Positions 38,884 through 50,507 of a stretch of DNA of 64,000 bases are shown in pieces. The notes under the pieces are model-generated. The model was not told the DNA's origin. It searched no databases and was given only the letters and a program-made list of their open reading frames with translations. Origin of the DNA: Neofusicoccum parvum (Eukaryota; Ascomycota; Dothideomycetes; Botryosphaeriales; Botryosphaeriaceae); contig CP087211.1 in assembly GCA_020912385.1 (NCBI GenBank), forward strand, positions 806,001 to 870,000. The letters are read 5' to 3'. Every line of letters begins with the position of its first letter. The first letter of the stretch is position 1. The position numbers were made by a program, and so were the translations under genes.

Positions 38884-41074
38884 ATGCAGGTGCTGAGCTG
38901 CCATGCCTGCCTCTGGCACTGCCTGCGCGCCGTCACTCAACGCGCACCGCTTGCGCCGCCGAACGCTCTCGTCCGCCGCGCACATCTCCAGCGACAGCCC
39001 AGCCCTGCTCTTACCCTCGCGCTGCAGCGACAACGCTCCTATGCGACTCAGATAAAGCAGCGCCATGATATCATCGACGGGCAAGCCGAGGGAAAAGCCG
39101 CAGACTCGAGTAAAGAATACTATCGCAGTGGCGCATTCAACCGCCGACACGAAGTTCCATACTACAAATCAAAGCTGCGGAAGGAGATCAATGAGGAGGT
39201 CAAGGAGAGTGTGGTCAGCCCAGGCCATGGAGACCTCAGTCCCACAGTGAAGCGGAGATTGCAGAAGGAGTTGGAATGGTTTGGATCAGACCCGCTCAAG
39301 CTCGCCGACACTGTCAAGAAGAGGTTATCGAATGGCGACGACACGAAGACTTTGGAATTAGTTCGCTTTGCGAGCAAATTCATGGAGTGCGTCGTCAGCT
39401 GGAACCACCTAATAGACCATTACATGGCGTTGGGTCGCCCCAGTCAAGCTCTCAAACTATACAATGAGGTGCGATAGTCCAATTTGCAAACATAAGGCAT
39501 CCGCTGACATAGCCTATCGCGTCCAGATGAAGAAACGAGCGCAGAAACCCGACTCCTACACCTACATGATTGTGCTGCGAGGCCTCGGAAACAACGCGCA
39601 CATGAACCACAGCGTCGGGCACGCTCTCGCCGTATTTCATTCCATGTCCGCGCCCAACTCCCGGATTCCTCCATCGACGATGCACGCAAATGCAGTTCTG
39701 AGAGTATGCACGAGAGCCAATGATATGGATGCGTTGTGGGGGATTGCGTCCAAGTTGCCAGAGAGCGGGCCAGGTGCCGCGGATGCCCAGACGTACACGA
39801 CCATCCTTCAAGCCGTAAGACAAGAATCACTTCTTTCTCCGATGGGAATGTCGGCGGACGAGATTGCACGGAAACGAGAAGCGGCCATCATCGACGGGAG
39901 GAGGATATGGGAAGATGTCGTGAACAAGTGGCGCGCTGGAAATATCATCATTGATGAAGAACTGGTCTGCGCCATGGGACAACTACTCCTGATCGGACAG
40001 CGTCCCAGAGACTGGGATGATGTGCTTTCTCTTTTCGAACAGACGATGGATATCCCTCGCCTAATTGGAATTCTGGGCACTGGGCAGCGGCAGCCATTCA
40101 TCAAGGCCCCAGGCTCACCACGGGATATGAAGAGAGAAGACTTCGCTTCTGTAGACCCTACAGATGAACTTCGTCGTGGCGGCGAGTTCGACCCGATCAA
40201 GCCGGAGAAGACGGTTGGAGGGGGTCGCCGTAAAATGGCCTACGCCAAACCTGGAAACCACTCGTTATCGCTCATCATAGATTCGTGTCTGAAAATGACC
40301 GCCAAAAAGACGGGCGAGGACTATTGGAATCTTCTCACCGCCTCGGACAGCTACGGGATCGTGCCAGATGAGAGTAATCTGCACATGTACCTGCGCACCC
40401 TCCGCAATGCACGGGCATCTGCAGCTGCAGTTGCCTTCATCAGGACTGAGTTTGGAAGCGCTGGTCTTCAACCGAAGGCTAAAACTTTCAGAATTTCCAT
40501 GAGCACTTGCGTCAGGGATAAAAACAACCCCAACGTTTTTGACAACGCCAACGCCATTCTGGACCTCATGGCCAGCACCTTACGTGATCCAGACACGAAA
40601 ACTCTAGCGATGTACACGGACGTGTTGTCCAGTTTGCCTCGTGCGGAACAGATTCTGGACGGTTTGGACCGCCTAGGTCCGCAATTTGTGAACGTTAAGA
40701 GTATGCTTAACTACGGCAGAAACGACGGGGCCAGCGGAGTGAACAAGGAAGATGAGGGTGCAGCGCTAAAGTTCATGTCGGGAATGAAGTCGTGCTACGA
40801 CCGTCTTATCAACGACAGAGCCGTGATGCGCGAGCGCTCCCAGGAACTCACGATCAGGAAGGCCAAGATTGATGCATATGTTGCAAGGCTATGGAGAAAG
40901 CGAAAAATGAGAGAAGGCGTTGACGTGAGGGATCCTGAACGCAATCCGGGCCGTCGGACCGAGCTAGACAATGAACAGGAGCACACGGGAGAAGAAAGCG
41001 GCGGTGGCGGCAAGGAATATATGGCAGCGCAGCGCAAAAGCAAATGGAGTGCTCCGAGGCACGAGAGGCGCTAG
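38884..41074 (+). CDS. Mitochondrial pentatricopeptide repeat (PPR) protein
   Basis: Predicted organellar RNA-binding protein acting on mitochondrial transcripts or the mitoribosome. Two exons (38884-39468, 39527-41074; 58-nt intron, phase 0) give 710 aa. The first 55 residues are rich in Arg, Ala, Leu and Gln with almost no acidic residues, an amphipathic mitochondrial presequence. PPR-like helical pairs are visible at WNHLIDHYMALGRPSQALKL, spanning the intron into KPDSYTYMIVLRGLG, then ADAQTYTTILQAV, HSLSLIIDSCLKM and ESNLHMYLRTLRNARASAAA. The C-terminus is basic then Gly/Glu-rich. I cannot assign it to a named yeast protein. Start chosen at the first ATG followed by presequence-like composition. 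Confidence 0.8.
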
Positions 41075-41941
41075 GGCGATTGAGGACCATCAGAAGCTTT
41101 CACGGCTCTGCATGCATGTATGATATGGGTTGGGAACAAGTGTAAAATGGGTTCGACAAAAAGGAGTCTGGGATAGAGGCTTAGGCGTGGCGGCAGCGAG
41201 CCGCGTCCTTGATTGAAACCATATAGGAGGGCGTTGGATGCCTGCTGGTCGTGTGGAATTACTCCCCGAGTGCATAAGCTTTTTCTCCTCTGTGAAATGC
41301 TTGCACCATCGTCCGACAATCTACGTGCATTTGAGCCGCGTTTGACCACCGGGCGCCGATCAAATTAGAGGAAGACGGGGCTCGGTGTCGCAATCTAGCC
41401 CAGTGCCTCCTTTTCTGAGGCCACATTGCAGATGTGGCAGGACCCTTTTTGGGAAGGCAATATAGAGGCGGAGTTAGATCGCTATACTCGGAGATTGGAT
41501 GGAGGCATGGCCACAGGCGTGCGTCCTTTTGAGACCTGAAGCCAGAGTTACCGGGCAGCAGGTTCGCTGTTGTTGGCAAAAGGTTCGGCAGCGCGGCTGA
41601 GCTGACGCGGACAGACAGGGCCAATCACGCAAGCGTGTAGTGGGCGAAGGTTGTGGTTGAGGTGTCGCAGGCACGTGGGAGACAGCGCGCGAAGCGTGGA
41701 CGGCCCCACTTGTGGCGGCCGAGCGGCGTGTGGCCGCACGCGGGCCCCGAGTCAGGCAGAGCTTGCGGAACGGCAGCCTTGAGTCGCGTCTTCATTTAAG
41801 CTCAATGTGCGACTCACCTCACCCAAGCTCCAAACCCCAAACCTTCCCGAGCTCCTGATCTCATACCCGCTCCAGACTCCTGCCTCCGTGTCCCTCCATC
41901 CATCTCGCCCCCATCCGACCTAATCCGCTCTCCAATTCACC
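41075..41941 (+). promoter_or_regulatory. sfh5 upstream region with CCAAT box
   Basis: 867 bp without a gene. A CCAATCA box lies at 41621-41627, about 320 bp before the sfh5 start, a candidate site for the Hap/NF-Y complex, which in filamentous fungi also works with HapX in iron and heme regulation. The last 120 bp before the start are CT-rich. Confidence 0.4.
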
Positions 41942-43378
41942 ATGGCGGACACGCAGACCGAGGAGAAGGTCAACGCTAGCAAGCCCGCTGACACCGTGCC
42001 TGACGCGAAGTCGGAGCCTGCCACCAACGCTGCCAACGACACCACCGCACCCAGCGCTGTCGAGACGACTGCCGACGCCGCCGGCTCTGCAACGGCCGAG
42101 AAGACCGACAACGCCACGCCTGCCACTGCTACTACAGACGAAGCCGCGAAGCCGGAGCCCGCTGCTCCTGCCACCACTGACAACGCCGGTCCCGCTGCCG
42201 CTGAGGGTGACGCTGCTGCCACCAAAGCTGAGGAGCCCGCGAAGACCGAAGGTGCTGACAAGAAGCCCGAGCCCGTGGCGAAGGAAGAGGACACAAAGCC
42301 TGAGGTTCCTGCGAAGGATGACGCCGCGAAGGCTACCACCGCTGGGCCCGTCTGGCCTGAGATCCCCGAGAACCATCCCATCAACCAGCTGCTGAAGCTT
42401 TTGCCCGACTTGATCAAGGACGCGAACGGCTACAGCGAAGTCTACGGTGTCACTCTCGACCCTGCTGGTCCCTTCCACACCAAGCTCATCCTCCAGAAGT
42501 TCCTCCGTGCCAATGCCAACAACCTCGACAAGGCCAAGGAGCAGCTTGCCGAGACGCTCAAGTGGCGCAGCACCTTCAAGCCTCTTAACACTCTGGACGA
42601 GAAGTTTGCCAAGGATCGCTTTGAGGGCCTGGGCTACGTTATCGAGGTCGACGGCGTTCCCGGCAGCACCAACAAGAAGGATATCATCACCTTCAACGTA
42701 TACGGCGCGGTCAAGGACAACAAGGCTACTTTTGGCGATGTCGATGGGTAAGTGTCAAACGATATGATGAGTGAACTCTACATGGTACACACTTTGGTGG
42801 GTTTGTCCGAGTCGGAAACGCTTTTAAGTCAGGAAGAGCGACCCGGCGACGGAGTCTACCTACCCCAAGTCGACCTGAGAGTTCACTCGCCTATCAGCAT
42901 ATCTCCTTCCTGGTAATCTCAGACCACACTGACGCTCCCTCATAGATTCCTGCGCTGGCGCGTCGCTCTCATGGAGAAGGGCATCAAGAAGCTCGACCTC
43001 GCAAACGCTACCGAGCCCATCCCGGACCACGGCGCCGGCCCGGATCCATACCAAGGCATCCAAGTGCACGATTACCTCAGCGTGTCCTTCATCCGCCAGG
43101 ACCCGAACGTCAAGGCGGCGTCGCGCCGCACCATCGACCTCTTCTCCAAGGTGTACCCGGAGACGTTGAGCCGCAAGTTCTTCGTCAACGTGCCCGTCGT
43201 CATGGGCTGGATGTTCCAGGCCTTCAAGCTCATCCTGCCCAAGGAGACGATCAAGAAGTTTACCGTGCTCAGCTACGGCAACCAGCTGGCCGCCGAGCTC
43301 GGCCCCCAGGTCCCGGAGGTCTATGGCGGAAAGGCTGCCACGCTCGAGACTGTCGGCGAGCAGACCCTTTACCAGTGA
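41942..43378 (+). CDS. sfh5: Sfh5-like Sec14 family protein (heme-binding / PI transfer)
   Basis: CRAL-TRIO domain protein. Yeast Sfh5 was first described as a phosphatidylinositol transfer protein and later shown to bind heme through Tyr175 with His173 nearby. Exons 41942-42747 and 42946-43378 (198-nt intron) give 412 aa. Residues 1-135 are an Ala/Thr/Glu/Lys/Pro low-complexity extension, much longer than in yeast. The CRAL-TRIO N-lobe runs from WPEIPENHPINQLLKLL through ILQKFLRANANNLDKAKEQL. The lipid/heme-binding lobe follows, containing VHDYLSVSFIR with H310-D311-Y312, the same H-x-Y spacing as the yeast heme ligands, and ends in FFVNVPVVMGWMFQAFKLIL with PEVYGG near the C-terminus. No signal peptide; ER/plasma membrane contact sites are the expected location. 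Confidence 0.88.
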
Positions 43379-45509
43379 AAAAGAAAAAGAAAGGAGAGCC
43401 CATCACACTGCGGTGACGCTTCCCTCTCTTTTTCTTTTACATTCTCGATAATCATCTCGATTCGCTCGCGGAGACACGATGGTTATCCCGGTTTAGTATG
43501 GCGTTGCTATGGACGAAGGGGATTTTCTTTAACTTTTTTCCGCCTGATACCACCATGGGGACCGTGATCAACTGAGTTTCTATTTCTTTCTTATCGCTCA
43601 TCTCTGTGTCTTACTGTTTATCCTTGCTGGAAGTAGTGAATTGGCTCCTGCAAAAAAGAATACGAGAGTTAATGAGGAGGGGTTCTCGTGGATCAAACAT
43701 CAATAGCTGTAGAGCAAACAAGACAAAGCAGAATAGCAAAGTTTATTGACATTGCGGATTCGTTGACGTGGGTGTGTTTCGCCGATGCTTCCCCTTGTTG
43801 TCAAGACTACGAGTGCAATTGCCGGTGCCCATTGAAGATACCAAAGCAGCAAGAATTAGAAGAAAAGCACGCAGGGTGCGGGAGCATCCATCCGGCCCTA
43901 AAAGGGTGGCAGCAAATGTGTGATCCTCGTACAGTAAATGATGAGCTTCGAGCTGATGATTTGAACACAGGCCATGTTATTCTAAATGCATGCCAAATTA
44001 ACATGTCCTTGGAGTCCCAATACTGGAGGTAGAGAAGGAGTAGTCAGAGACTGGGGTGGGATCTGTGCAGCGCGGGAGTCTCAAGGGAGGACAAGGTTGG
44101 ACTTTCATCGAAGATGGCTATGCTGTACCATAATGGCAGGGTTTTGATATGGAACGGCAGATGTACTTGATGACGAGCGAATATAAGTGACAGAGATTTT
44201 ATGCAGCGCAAGGAAATATTCAGAGCGGATACCCACTTCAGAAACAACTCAGCCGTATGCTTTCGACAAAGATCCTCACAACCTTGATAGGTACGTCACA
44301 GAAAAATACTCTGACTTTTGGCCATAAATAACAACCAGCGCCGCCACTCATCATCTCCTCCCTGCGCCTCGCGTGATCAGTTCATGATTATGGTCTGAAT
44401 ATTCCTAATGGGGCGCCTGATCGTTGAAGAAGTAGACTCAGCACCAACGATCGCCGCCTGTTAGAGGTTCACTCACCGGCCATGGGGCTCTTCCTAATCC
44501 CAGAAGACGCCCCGTACAGCACAAAAGAAGTAAAGCACTTGAGCTTCCTTGCTCCCATCACATGAACTGCCCCTCAACTAAGTACAAGCACCGTATCTTC
44601 TAGTTGTTGCATGTTTAACAGGAAGCCCACCTTCGACCAGCAGCCCGCTTCTCTGAACCGCGGGCTTTGGCCTTTGTGGTTTCATGGGGGCCTTAGACGG
44701 ATAACTTCCTACGCCCACTTAAAGCCGTCACTTTTGTCTCCGGCTGGGTCTGGTGATAGCACGGGCATCGGCGATTGCGTAATGCTGCCGTTGCTATGGA
44801 ACAAAAGCGTTGTCTTGCAATGCTAGTGCTGTCCATCTTCCTGCCACCGCTCTGCACGACGGCTGTGAGAGATGCGTCATCTTTATCAGCAGCATCGATT
44901 CCTGTTTCCTAAAACAACCAAGGATTATGGCGTGATACACCAGGTCGAATGAGAAGAAGTAACTTGAGCAATGCATCGTATTCCCAGCAGACTGCATTCA
45001 ATACCAACTGCGTTCCGTCCCTTCACTGTTTTCCTATCACATTCCCCACGGCGAGTACATCGACCAATCCCTTGTGCTGTAAAGCCATTCGAATGCAACG
45101 TAAGGCAAAGAGAGACGAAGCAACATAACCTCCGACAAGAGAAAAATCTCAGAAAATTCCACTTTTTGCTTTTCACCCCTCCGGAGTAGTCTTAGTGAAA
45201 CAGAAGTGAATAAAACATCAAAAAGACCATCAAAAAGACCCAACCCAAGATAGAACGCCGCCATACGCAAGCTTGCGAGAGTAATAGCAAAGCACGCGTG
45301 TCATGCGTGAAAGTAGTATAAACAGTACAAAAATCACAAAGGCTCTCCGGGGTGTCAATGCCGCTTTTTTGTTTCAAAAAGATGGGTCTCTCGTAGTCCC
45401 TTTTCTCATTCATGTGCCCACGTGGCCCGTAGAGACAGATAGAAATCAAAGAAAATTTTGGGTTGTCCTCGGACCTGGTTCTCCTCTTTGGCGAATCGTC
45501 TGGCGATTC
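43379..45509. other. 2.1 kb gene-free interval between convergent sfh5 and ilv2
   Basis: Both neighbours end here. I see no supported gene: a 114-codon frame at 43688-44032 + has many AT-ending codons and no family content. No repeat or mobile element end stands out. Confidence 0.55.
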
Positions 45510-47713
45510 CTACCTGCCAGAGCGATCGCGGGTCTGTTGCCTGCGGGCTTTTTCCTTGGCTGTGGTTCAAAGTCAGCAAACTGTATCATTTAGAAAGTGC
45601 TTGGAATTTAGACTTACCCTCGTCGTACACCAAGAACTCGTGAAGGGCGCTGCCAGCCGGCACCATGGGAAGGACAGGCACCTTCTGGTCAGTGATGACC
45701 TCAAGGAGGGCGGGACCGTCGGTGTTGATGAGCCACTTCAGCTTCTCCTCGAGTTCAGCAGGGTTGCTGACGCGGTCGGCCTGAACACCCATAGCGTCAC
45801 CGAGCTTGACGAAGTCGGCGTTCTTCTGGTGCGTATGGGCGAAGCGGTCCTTGAAGAAGAGAGATTGCCATTGGGTGACCATACCCTGCTCCTCGTTGTT
45901 CAAGATGATGATCTTGACACCAATGTTGAACTCAGCAGCCGTGCTGAGCTCCGTCAGGGTCATGCTGAAAGACGCGTCACCGTCGATGTCAATAACGAGG
46001 GCATCAGGGCGAGCAACCTTGGCACCGATGGCGGCGGGAAGACCGAAACCCATGGTACCAGCACCACCAGAGGTAATCATGGTGCGAGGGTGCGTCCAGC
46101 GGAAGTGCTGGGCGGCCCACATCTGGTGCTGACCAACACCAGTGGTGAGGACGGTCTTGTCGCGGATGTTCTCGGTGAGCTTGCTGAGCTTGTCGATGAC
46201 GACCTGAGGCTTGATCATCCCATTAACACCCTCCTTCTCATATGCCCAGGGGAAGCGCTGCTTCCAGTCGTTGATCTGCTCAAACCACTCGGGGCGCTCA
46301 GGAACAGTATTGACGTGGGGGATCAAAGCAGCCAGGTTCATCGCGACGTCACCCTCGACAGCCTCCGTGGCCTGGACAACCTTGTTGATGTTCTTGGGCA
46401 TGATTTCGAAGTGAACGATACCGCCGCGACCTTCAGCAGCGGCAGCGCGAGCAGCAGGAGCAAAACGGGCGACCTGACCGGTGATACGGTCGTCGAAACG
46501 AGCGCCAAGAGCGATGATCAAATCGGCCTCTTGCATGGCCATGTTGGCATATGCGGAGCCGTGCATACCCAGCATGTGGAGAGACTTCGGGTCGAACTCG
46601 TCGAAGCCACCAAGACCCTGCAGAGTGGTGGTGACAGGAATGTTGGCCTTATCGGCGAATTCCTTGAGGAGCCTGGGTCCATCAGGAGCGGAGACGATGC
46701 CCTGACCAGCGTAGATGACCGGCTTCTTGGCTATGTTGACCAAGTTGGCGGTGCGCTGGATAGCGCCGTCAAGCTGAGCCCTGCTCAATTCGCGAGCGGC
46801 CAAGCTGGCAGCACTGGGGTGAGTCGGGAGACTGCTCATGACGGGAATCGGCCTGTTCAGAGTTCCAGCGGTGATGTCCTTGGGCAAGTCGACAAGGACG
46901 GGGCCAGGGCGACCGCTGGTGGCAATCTCGAAGGCCTCGTTGATGCGGCGCGGCAGCTCTGCGATGTTCTTGACCATCACATTCCACTTGGTGCAGGCCC
47001 TCGAAATGCCGAGCATGTCGGCCTCCTGGAATGCATCCGAGCCAATGGCAGAGGTCACGACCTGTCCACAGAAAACAACCAACGGGGTGCCATCCATCAA
47101 AGCATCCTGCATGGGTGTCACGACGTTGGTGGCGCCCGGGCCGGAGGTGACAAGGACGACACCAGGCTTGCCCGAAGCCCTGGAGTAGCCCTCGGCCATG
47201 TGACCAGCACCCTGCTCATGTCTGGGGAGGACGAAATCGAAGTGCGGCGAGTTGTAGATGGCATCGAAGACGGGCAGAATAGCGCCTCCCGGGTATCCGA
47301 CTGAGTCATGCGGTTAGTATGTTCGCTGGCAGCAAAAAAACTCGGGTTCGCGATTGGGTTCGCAACGTACAGATGTGCTTGACGCCGTGGCGCAACATCA
47401 TCTCGTGGAAGATTTCGCCTCCCTTCATGCCGACGAACGAGTGGTCCATCTGCGGCGCATAGCGCGAGGCCACCTGCGGCGCCGGGTCATCGCGATTGAA
47501 GGCGGGCGAGGGTACGGGCCGCTCGGCTGGCTGGGCGGCGGCGGTGCTCTGGGTGCGCTTGATCGCATCTCTCACAACGGGCTTCTGAGAGGATTGCTGG
47601 ACGGCAGCATTGCGGTAGGGCGAGACAGCAGCAGGCGAGGGAGTGGAGGAGAAGCGGCGGGTGGCGGTGTTGAGCGTCCTGATCGCGCCACGCGACTGGC
47701 GGGCCTTAAGCAT
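45510..47713 (-). CDS. ilv2: Acetolactate synthase (acetohydroxyacid synthase) catalytic subunit Ilv2
   Basis: Mitochondrial ThDP-dependent enzyme of the first common step of valine, leucine and isoleucine synthesis: it condenses pyruvate with pyruvate or 2-oxobutyrate. Exons on the - strand: 47713-47371, 47300-45618, 45559-45510, giving 691 aa. The first ~90 residues are a Ser/Arg/Ala/Gln presequence. The ThDP/FAD core begins with GGEIFHEMMLRHGVKHIFGY; the catalytic glutamate sits in RHEQGAGHMAEGY, and the metal-binding GDASFSMTLTE...NN motif is intact. The last intron restores the usual fungal tail DEAKEKARR; reading through it would give an unrelated end. A TGAGTCA site lies upstream, and the gene is divergent from the TRAPPC12 homologue with 322 bp between start codons. 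Confidence 0.97.
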
Positions 47714-47844
47714 GGTGACGAGAGTAGAGCCCGGTGGGCGTCGGTCGCGGGTGCGGGGGAGAGGTGCCAATGGTGGTGTCGCAGGGCGGAGGAGGAGGCG
47801 TGGGCCGCGACGGGTATCTTATGGGCGAGAGGAATGCTTGGTGG

Positions 47845-47851
47845 TGAGTCA
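47845..47851. promoter_or_regulatory. TGAGTCA site (Gcn4/CpcA consensus) upstream of ilv2
   Basis: Perfect TGASTCA site 132 bp before the ilv2 start codon in the 322-bp divergent promoter. Gcn4/Cpc-1 type activators bind this sequence and induce amino-acid genes on starvation. A second TGAGTCA occurs at 47302-47308, inside ilv2 intron 1 at the acceptor. Confidence 0.65.
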
Positions 47852-48035
47852 GGAATAATAGTGTGAGTAGTTTCGACAATTTCCACCTTGCCGAGGAGGG
47901 GGCAGCCCGGCCTGGGTCCGAAATCGGACCAATAACGAGCACTGGAAGCCGCATCACGCCCCCAGACTTTCTCCCGCCCGTAACGCCTAAGTCCGCCCTC
48001 TCCAACTCCACACTGCATTGCATCCTCAGCCCCAG

Positions 48036-49573
48036 ATGCAAGCCCCTCCTCGCGCCAAGGGCCACGGCCGCATGGCCTCCAGCGACGAGCGCCGCCGCAG
48101 TGCGTCTCTGCCTCCGCCCCGCCGCCCGCCCAGCTGCTAACCGCCGCCGCAGTCGCCATCACCCGCCGCTCCACCAAAGGCCCGCTGGACGCCGACTTCG
48201 ACGAGTGCGTCACCCCATGCGTCCTTCTCTCCCCATCTCTGCTGACGCCTATCAGTCCTCTAGCTGAACGGCCCGCCGCCGGCGCCGCCGGCCCTCCACC
48301 CTTATCGCCGAATCCCTTCACCCATCCGCATCTGCAGCAGCAGCAGCAGCAACCCGTCACCCCAATCCGGGCCTCACAGCTATCCCCCACCGTCTCGACC
48401 CCTGCGTCCGTCCTCGAGTCTCCCGAGAAAGACTTCTCTTTCCTGCTCCACCCGAATAACTTCCACCCTCTCCCTCCGCACTCCATTCCGCAGCCCTTCC
48501 TCTCTGCCGCCCACCAGCCGCCGCCGTCCACTCCGCTCCGCTCCCTGCTCGACGGCGGACACTATCGCCTTGCCGCCGTTTCCGCCGCCACCGCCCTGAT
48601 AAAGGGCACCTCGCCCACCGACTATGCACGCATCTTCTCGCTGCTCTATGTGCGACTGTCCTGCCTGACTCTCCTCAACCAGCATGCCCTAGCCGCCACA
48701 GAGGCAAAGCTGCTGGGTGATTTGACCAGCGCATTCTACCGGAATCCACTTACTGGAGCTCACATCGTGCCCTGGGAATTGCGCGTGCTGGCCGTCCGGC
48801 TCATGGGTCTCGGATACGGTGACTGGCGGCGTGGTGTCATGGGCTACTATGAGCTGGCCCGGGAAGCAAGAATAGAGGCCACCAAGACACAGGATGCAGA
48901 TGCTAAGCAGATGTGGAAAGACAGGTTACGAGAGCTTGCCATCAGAGTAGCAAACGCGCTCATAGAAATGGGGGAGTGCGAGGGTGCCGCGCGACACCTG
49001 GCGGGCCTCGTTCGCGCCGAGTCCGGGACACAGGAGGCGGTCGAGGCAGAGGCGAAAGCAGATTCAGCTACGTTGAGCCCAGAGTCCGCACGCCTGAAAA
49101 CAATGGAGGCTCTAGCATGGATCCGGGTTGGCGACATCGACGCCGCCAAGCGCTGTATTGCTGCTTCTCCCTCCCCGGCCCCTCCCACGCCCTCGGCTGC
49201 CGACGCACCACCTCCTGCAGACCCTCTCAACGCTATCGTGGCTATGACCGAAGCAGACTACGCCACAGCTCTGACCATCTGGGACATGCTCACAGCCTCC
49301 AATCCCACGGATCCTATGATCGCGCAGAATCGCGCAGTGTGTTTAATCTACGTTGGCCGGATAGCCGATGCGCGAACAGTATTAGAGGATATTGTGGAAC
49401 AAGGAGTGAGTTCGTCCCACGCATTCCATGCGTTGACATTCAACTTGAGCACAATCTACGAGCTCTGCACCGAAAAGTCGCGCGAGCGGAAGTTGGAGCT
49501 TGTGGACAAAGTTTCTGCGCTAGAACCGAGCGAAATGGGATGGGAGAGGCAAGCTGCAGACTTCAAGCTCTGA
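48036..49573 (+). CDS. TRAPPC12-like TPR subunit of a TRAPP tethering complex
   Basis: Homologue of the TPR-containing TRAPPC12 (TTC15) subunit, which works in ER-Golgi traffic as part of TRAPPIII in animals and is widespread in filamentous fungi but absent from budding yeast. Three exons (48036-48099, 48153-48204, 48256-49573; introns 53 and 51 nt) give 477 aa; a second in-frame ATG at 48072 is possible. The N-terminus is Arg- then Pro-rich with a short Gln run. The conserved part starts at DFSFLLHPNNFHPLP and continues through TPR-like helices (LRELAIRVANALIEMGECEG, MEALAWIRVGDIDAAKRCI, PMIAQNRAVCLIYVGRIADA, FNLSTIYELCTEKSRERKL). Identification is by overall pattern and the C-terminal NLSTIYEL block. 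Confidence 0.8.
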
Positions 49574-50174
49574 GAAGATGATCTTATGCCGATATGTCAA
49601 CGCATGGTGGTCATGAAAATTAGAAGAGCAAGGATATCAGAAGACTAGAAGGGAATGTGAAAAACAAATCGGCCTCAAGCTTCAAATGTATGACGTATTG
49701 TCGGGGAGCTTAGGTTTCCGTTTCTTCACTTCAATTTCTCTCCCATCTGAAGTTCAGCTGACACAGGTCTCTCAACACCGGCTGATGCAACTTCGGCCAC
49801 TCCAAGCTACCTTTCAGCCCTTCAGCTTCTGACTTTCGCAATACTTCTCATTGGCTCAGATTCATTGCGGTATTCGGACAGCTTATCTCCGCACGGGCGT
49901 TGAGTCACGAAGCACCCACCTTACCCCAACCAGCGGACCTCCACAGTCTCCAAAACCTCCAACCCGGTATCCAATATTAGGACCCGAAGGAAAGTGCCGG
50001 CCCGGCCACATTTTTCTCGCTTCCCGCCTCACCGCCCCACGCACGGACACGAGTTTCTCGCCCGGTCCACCTACTGATCCCAACTCAACACCACCAAAAA
50101 AAAAAAAGCTCTCCACCACCACAACATCGCTGCGCTTGACAAAAGCGCAAAAAGAGAATGAGATAACTTCCTTT
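49574..50174. other. Intergenic region, TRAPPC12 3' flank to tRNA
   Basis: 601 bp with no supported gene. It holds the TRAPPC12 terminator and the Pol III terminator of the tRNA. An A run lies at about 50096-50107. Confidence 0.6.
50149..50153 (-). terminator. Pol III terminator of tRNA-Glu
   Basis: Five Ts on the - strand, about 20 nt past the tRNA 3' end; four or more Ts stop RNA polymerase III. Confidence 0.7.
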
Positions 50175-50273
50175 TCCGTCGCCGGGAATCGAACCCGGGC
50201 CTTGCCGGCGCTTGATGCGAGGAGTGCTCTGATATCTGAGAGCGGCAAATCCTAGCCCCTAGACCACAACGGA
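50175..50273 (-). tRNA. tRNA-Glu (anticodon CUC) with 28-nt intron
   Basis: The - strand folds into a full cloverleaf: acceptor TCCGTTG pairs with CGACGGA (one G-T), the D arm has TGGTCTAGGGGCTAGGA, the anticodon stem TGCCG pairs with CGGCA, and the T arm is CCGGGTTCGATTCCCGG. The anticodon loop reads CTCTCA before the intron and C after it, giving anticodon CTC, which decodes GAG. A 28-nt intron sits at the canonical place between positions 37 and 38 (one base after the anticodon). The mature length is 71 nt before CCA addition. Body sequence matches eukaryotic tRNA-Glu. Confidence 0.95.
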
Positions 50274-50507
50274 AGTTGTGAGTCTACTCGGAAACCCGAG
50301 TAACTCTCTCAGTTCAGTGGAGAACGGGATGGAGAAGCGGGATTATGGATAGGAAGGTCGCAAAAGGAGGAAAATTGGAGGAATGTTGGAGTATTGTTGG
50401 GGAAGAATGGGCGGGGAACGGGTTTAAAGGGAGGAATTGAAAATGGAGCCAGATACAATAACTATCCGCAGGCGTCCTAAGATTTGTATCCGCTCCAGTC
50501 ATCCCCG

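Noticed and set aside
41861..42478. 205-codon open frame on the - strand
   Set aside because: Mirror of the Ala/Thr-rich sfh5 N-terminus; low complexity only.
43688..44032. 114-codon frame with several cysteines between sfh5 and ilv2
   Set aside because: AT-ending codons unlike the neighbours, no signal peptide, no recognisable pattern; a small secreted effector was considered and dropped.
45463..47304. 613-codon open frame on the + strand
   Set aside because: It is the exact antisense of ilv2, produced by codon bias; no family content.
47572..48531. 319-codon open frame on the - strand
   Set aside because: Covers the ilv2 promoter and the antisense of TRAPPC12 exons; Gly/Arg-rich shadow.
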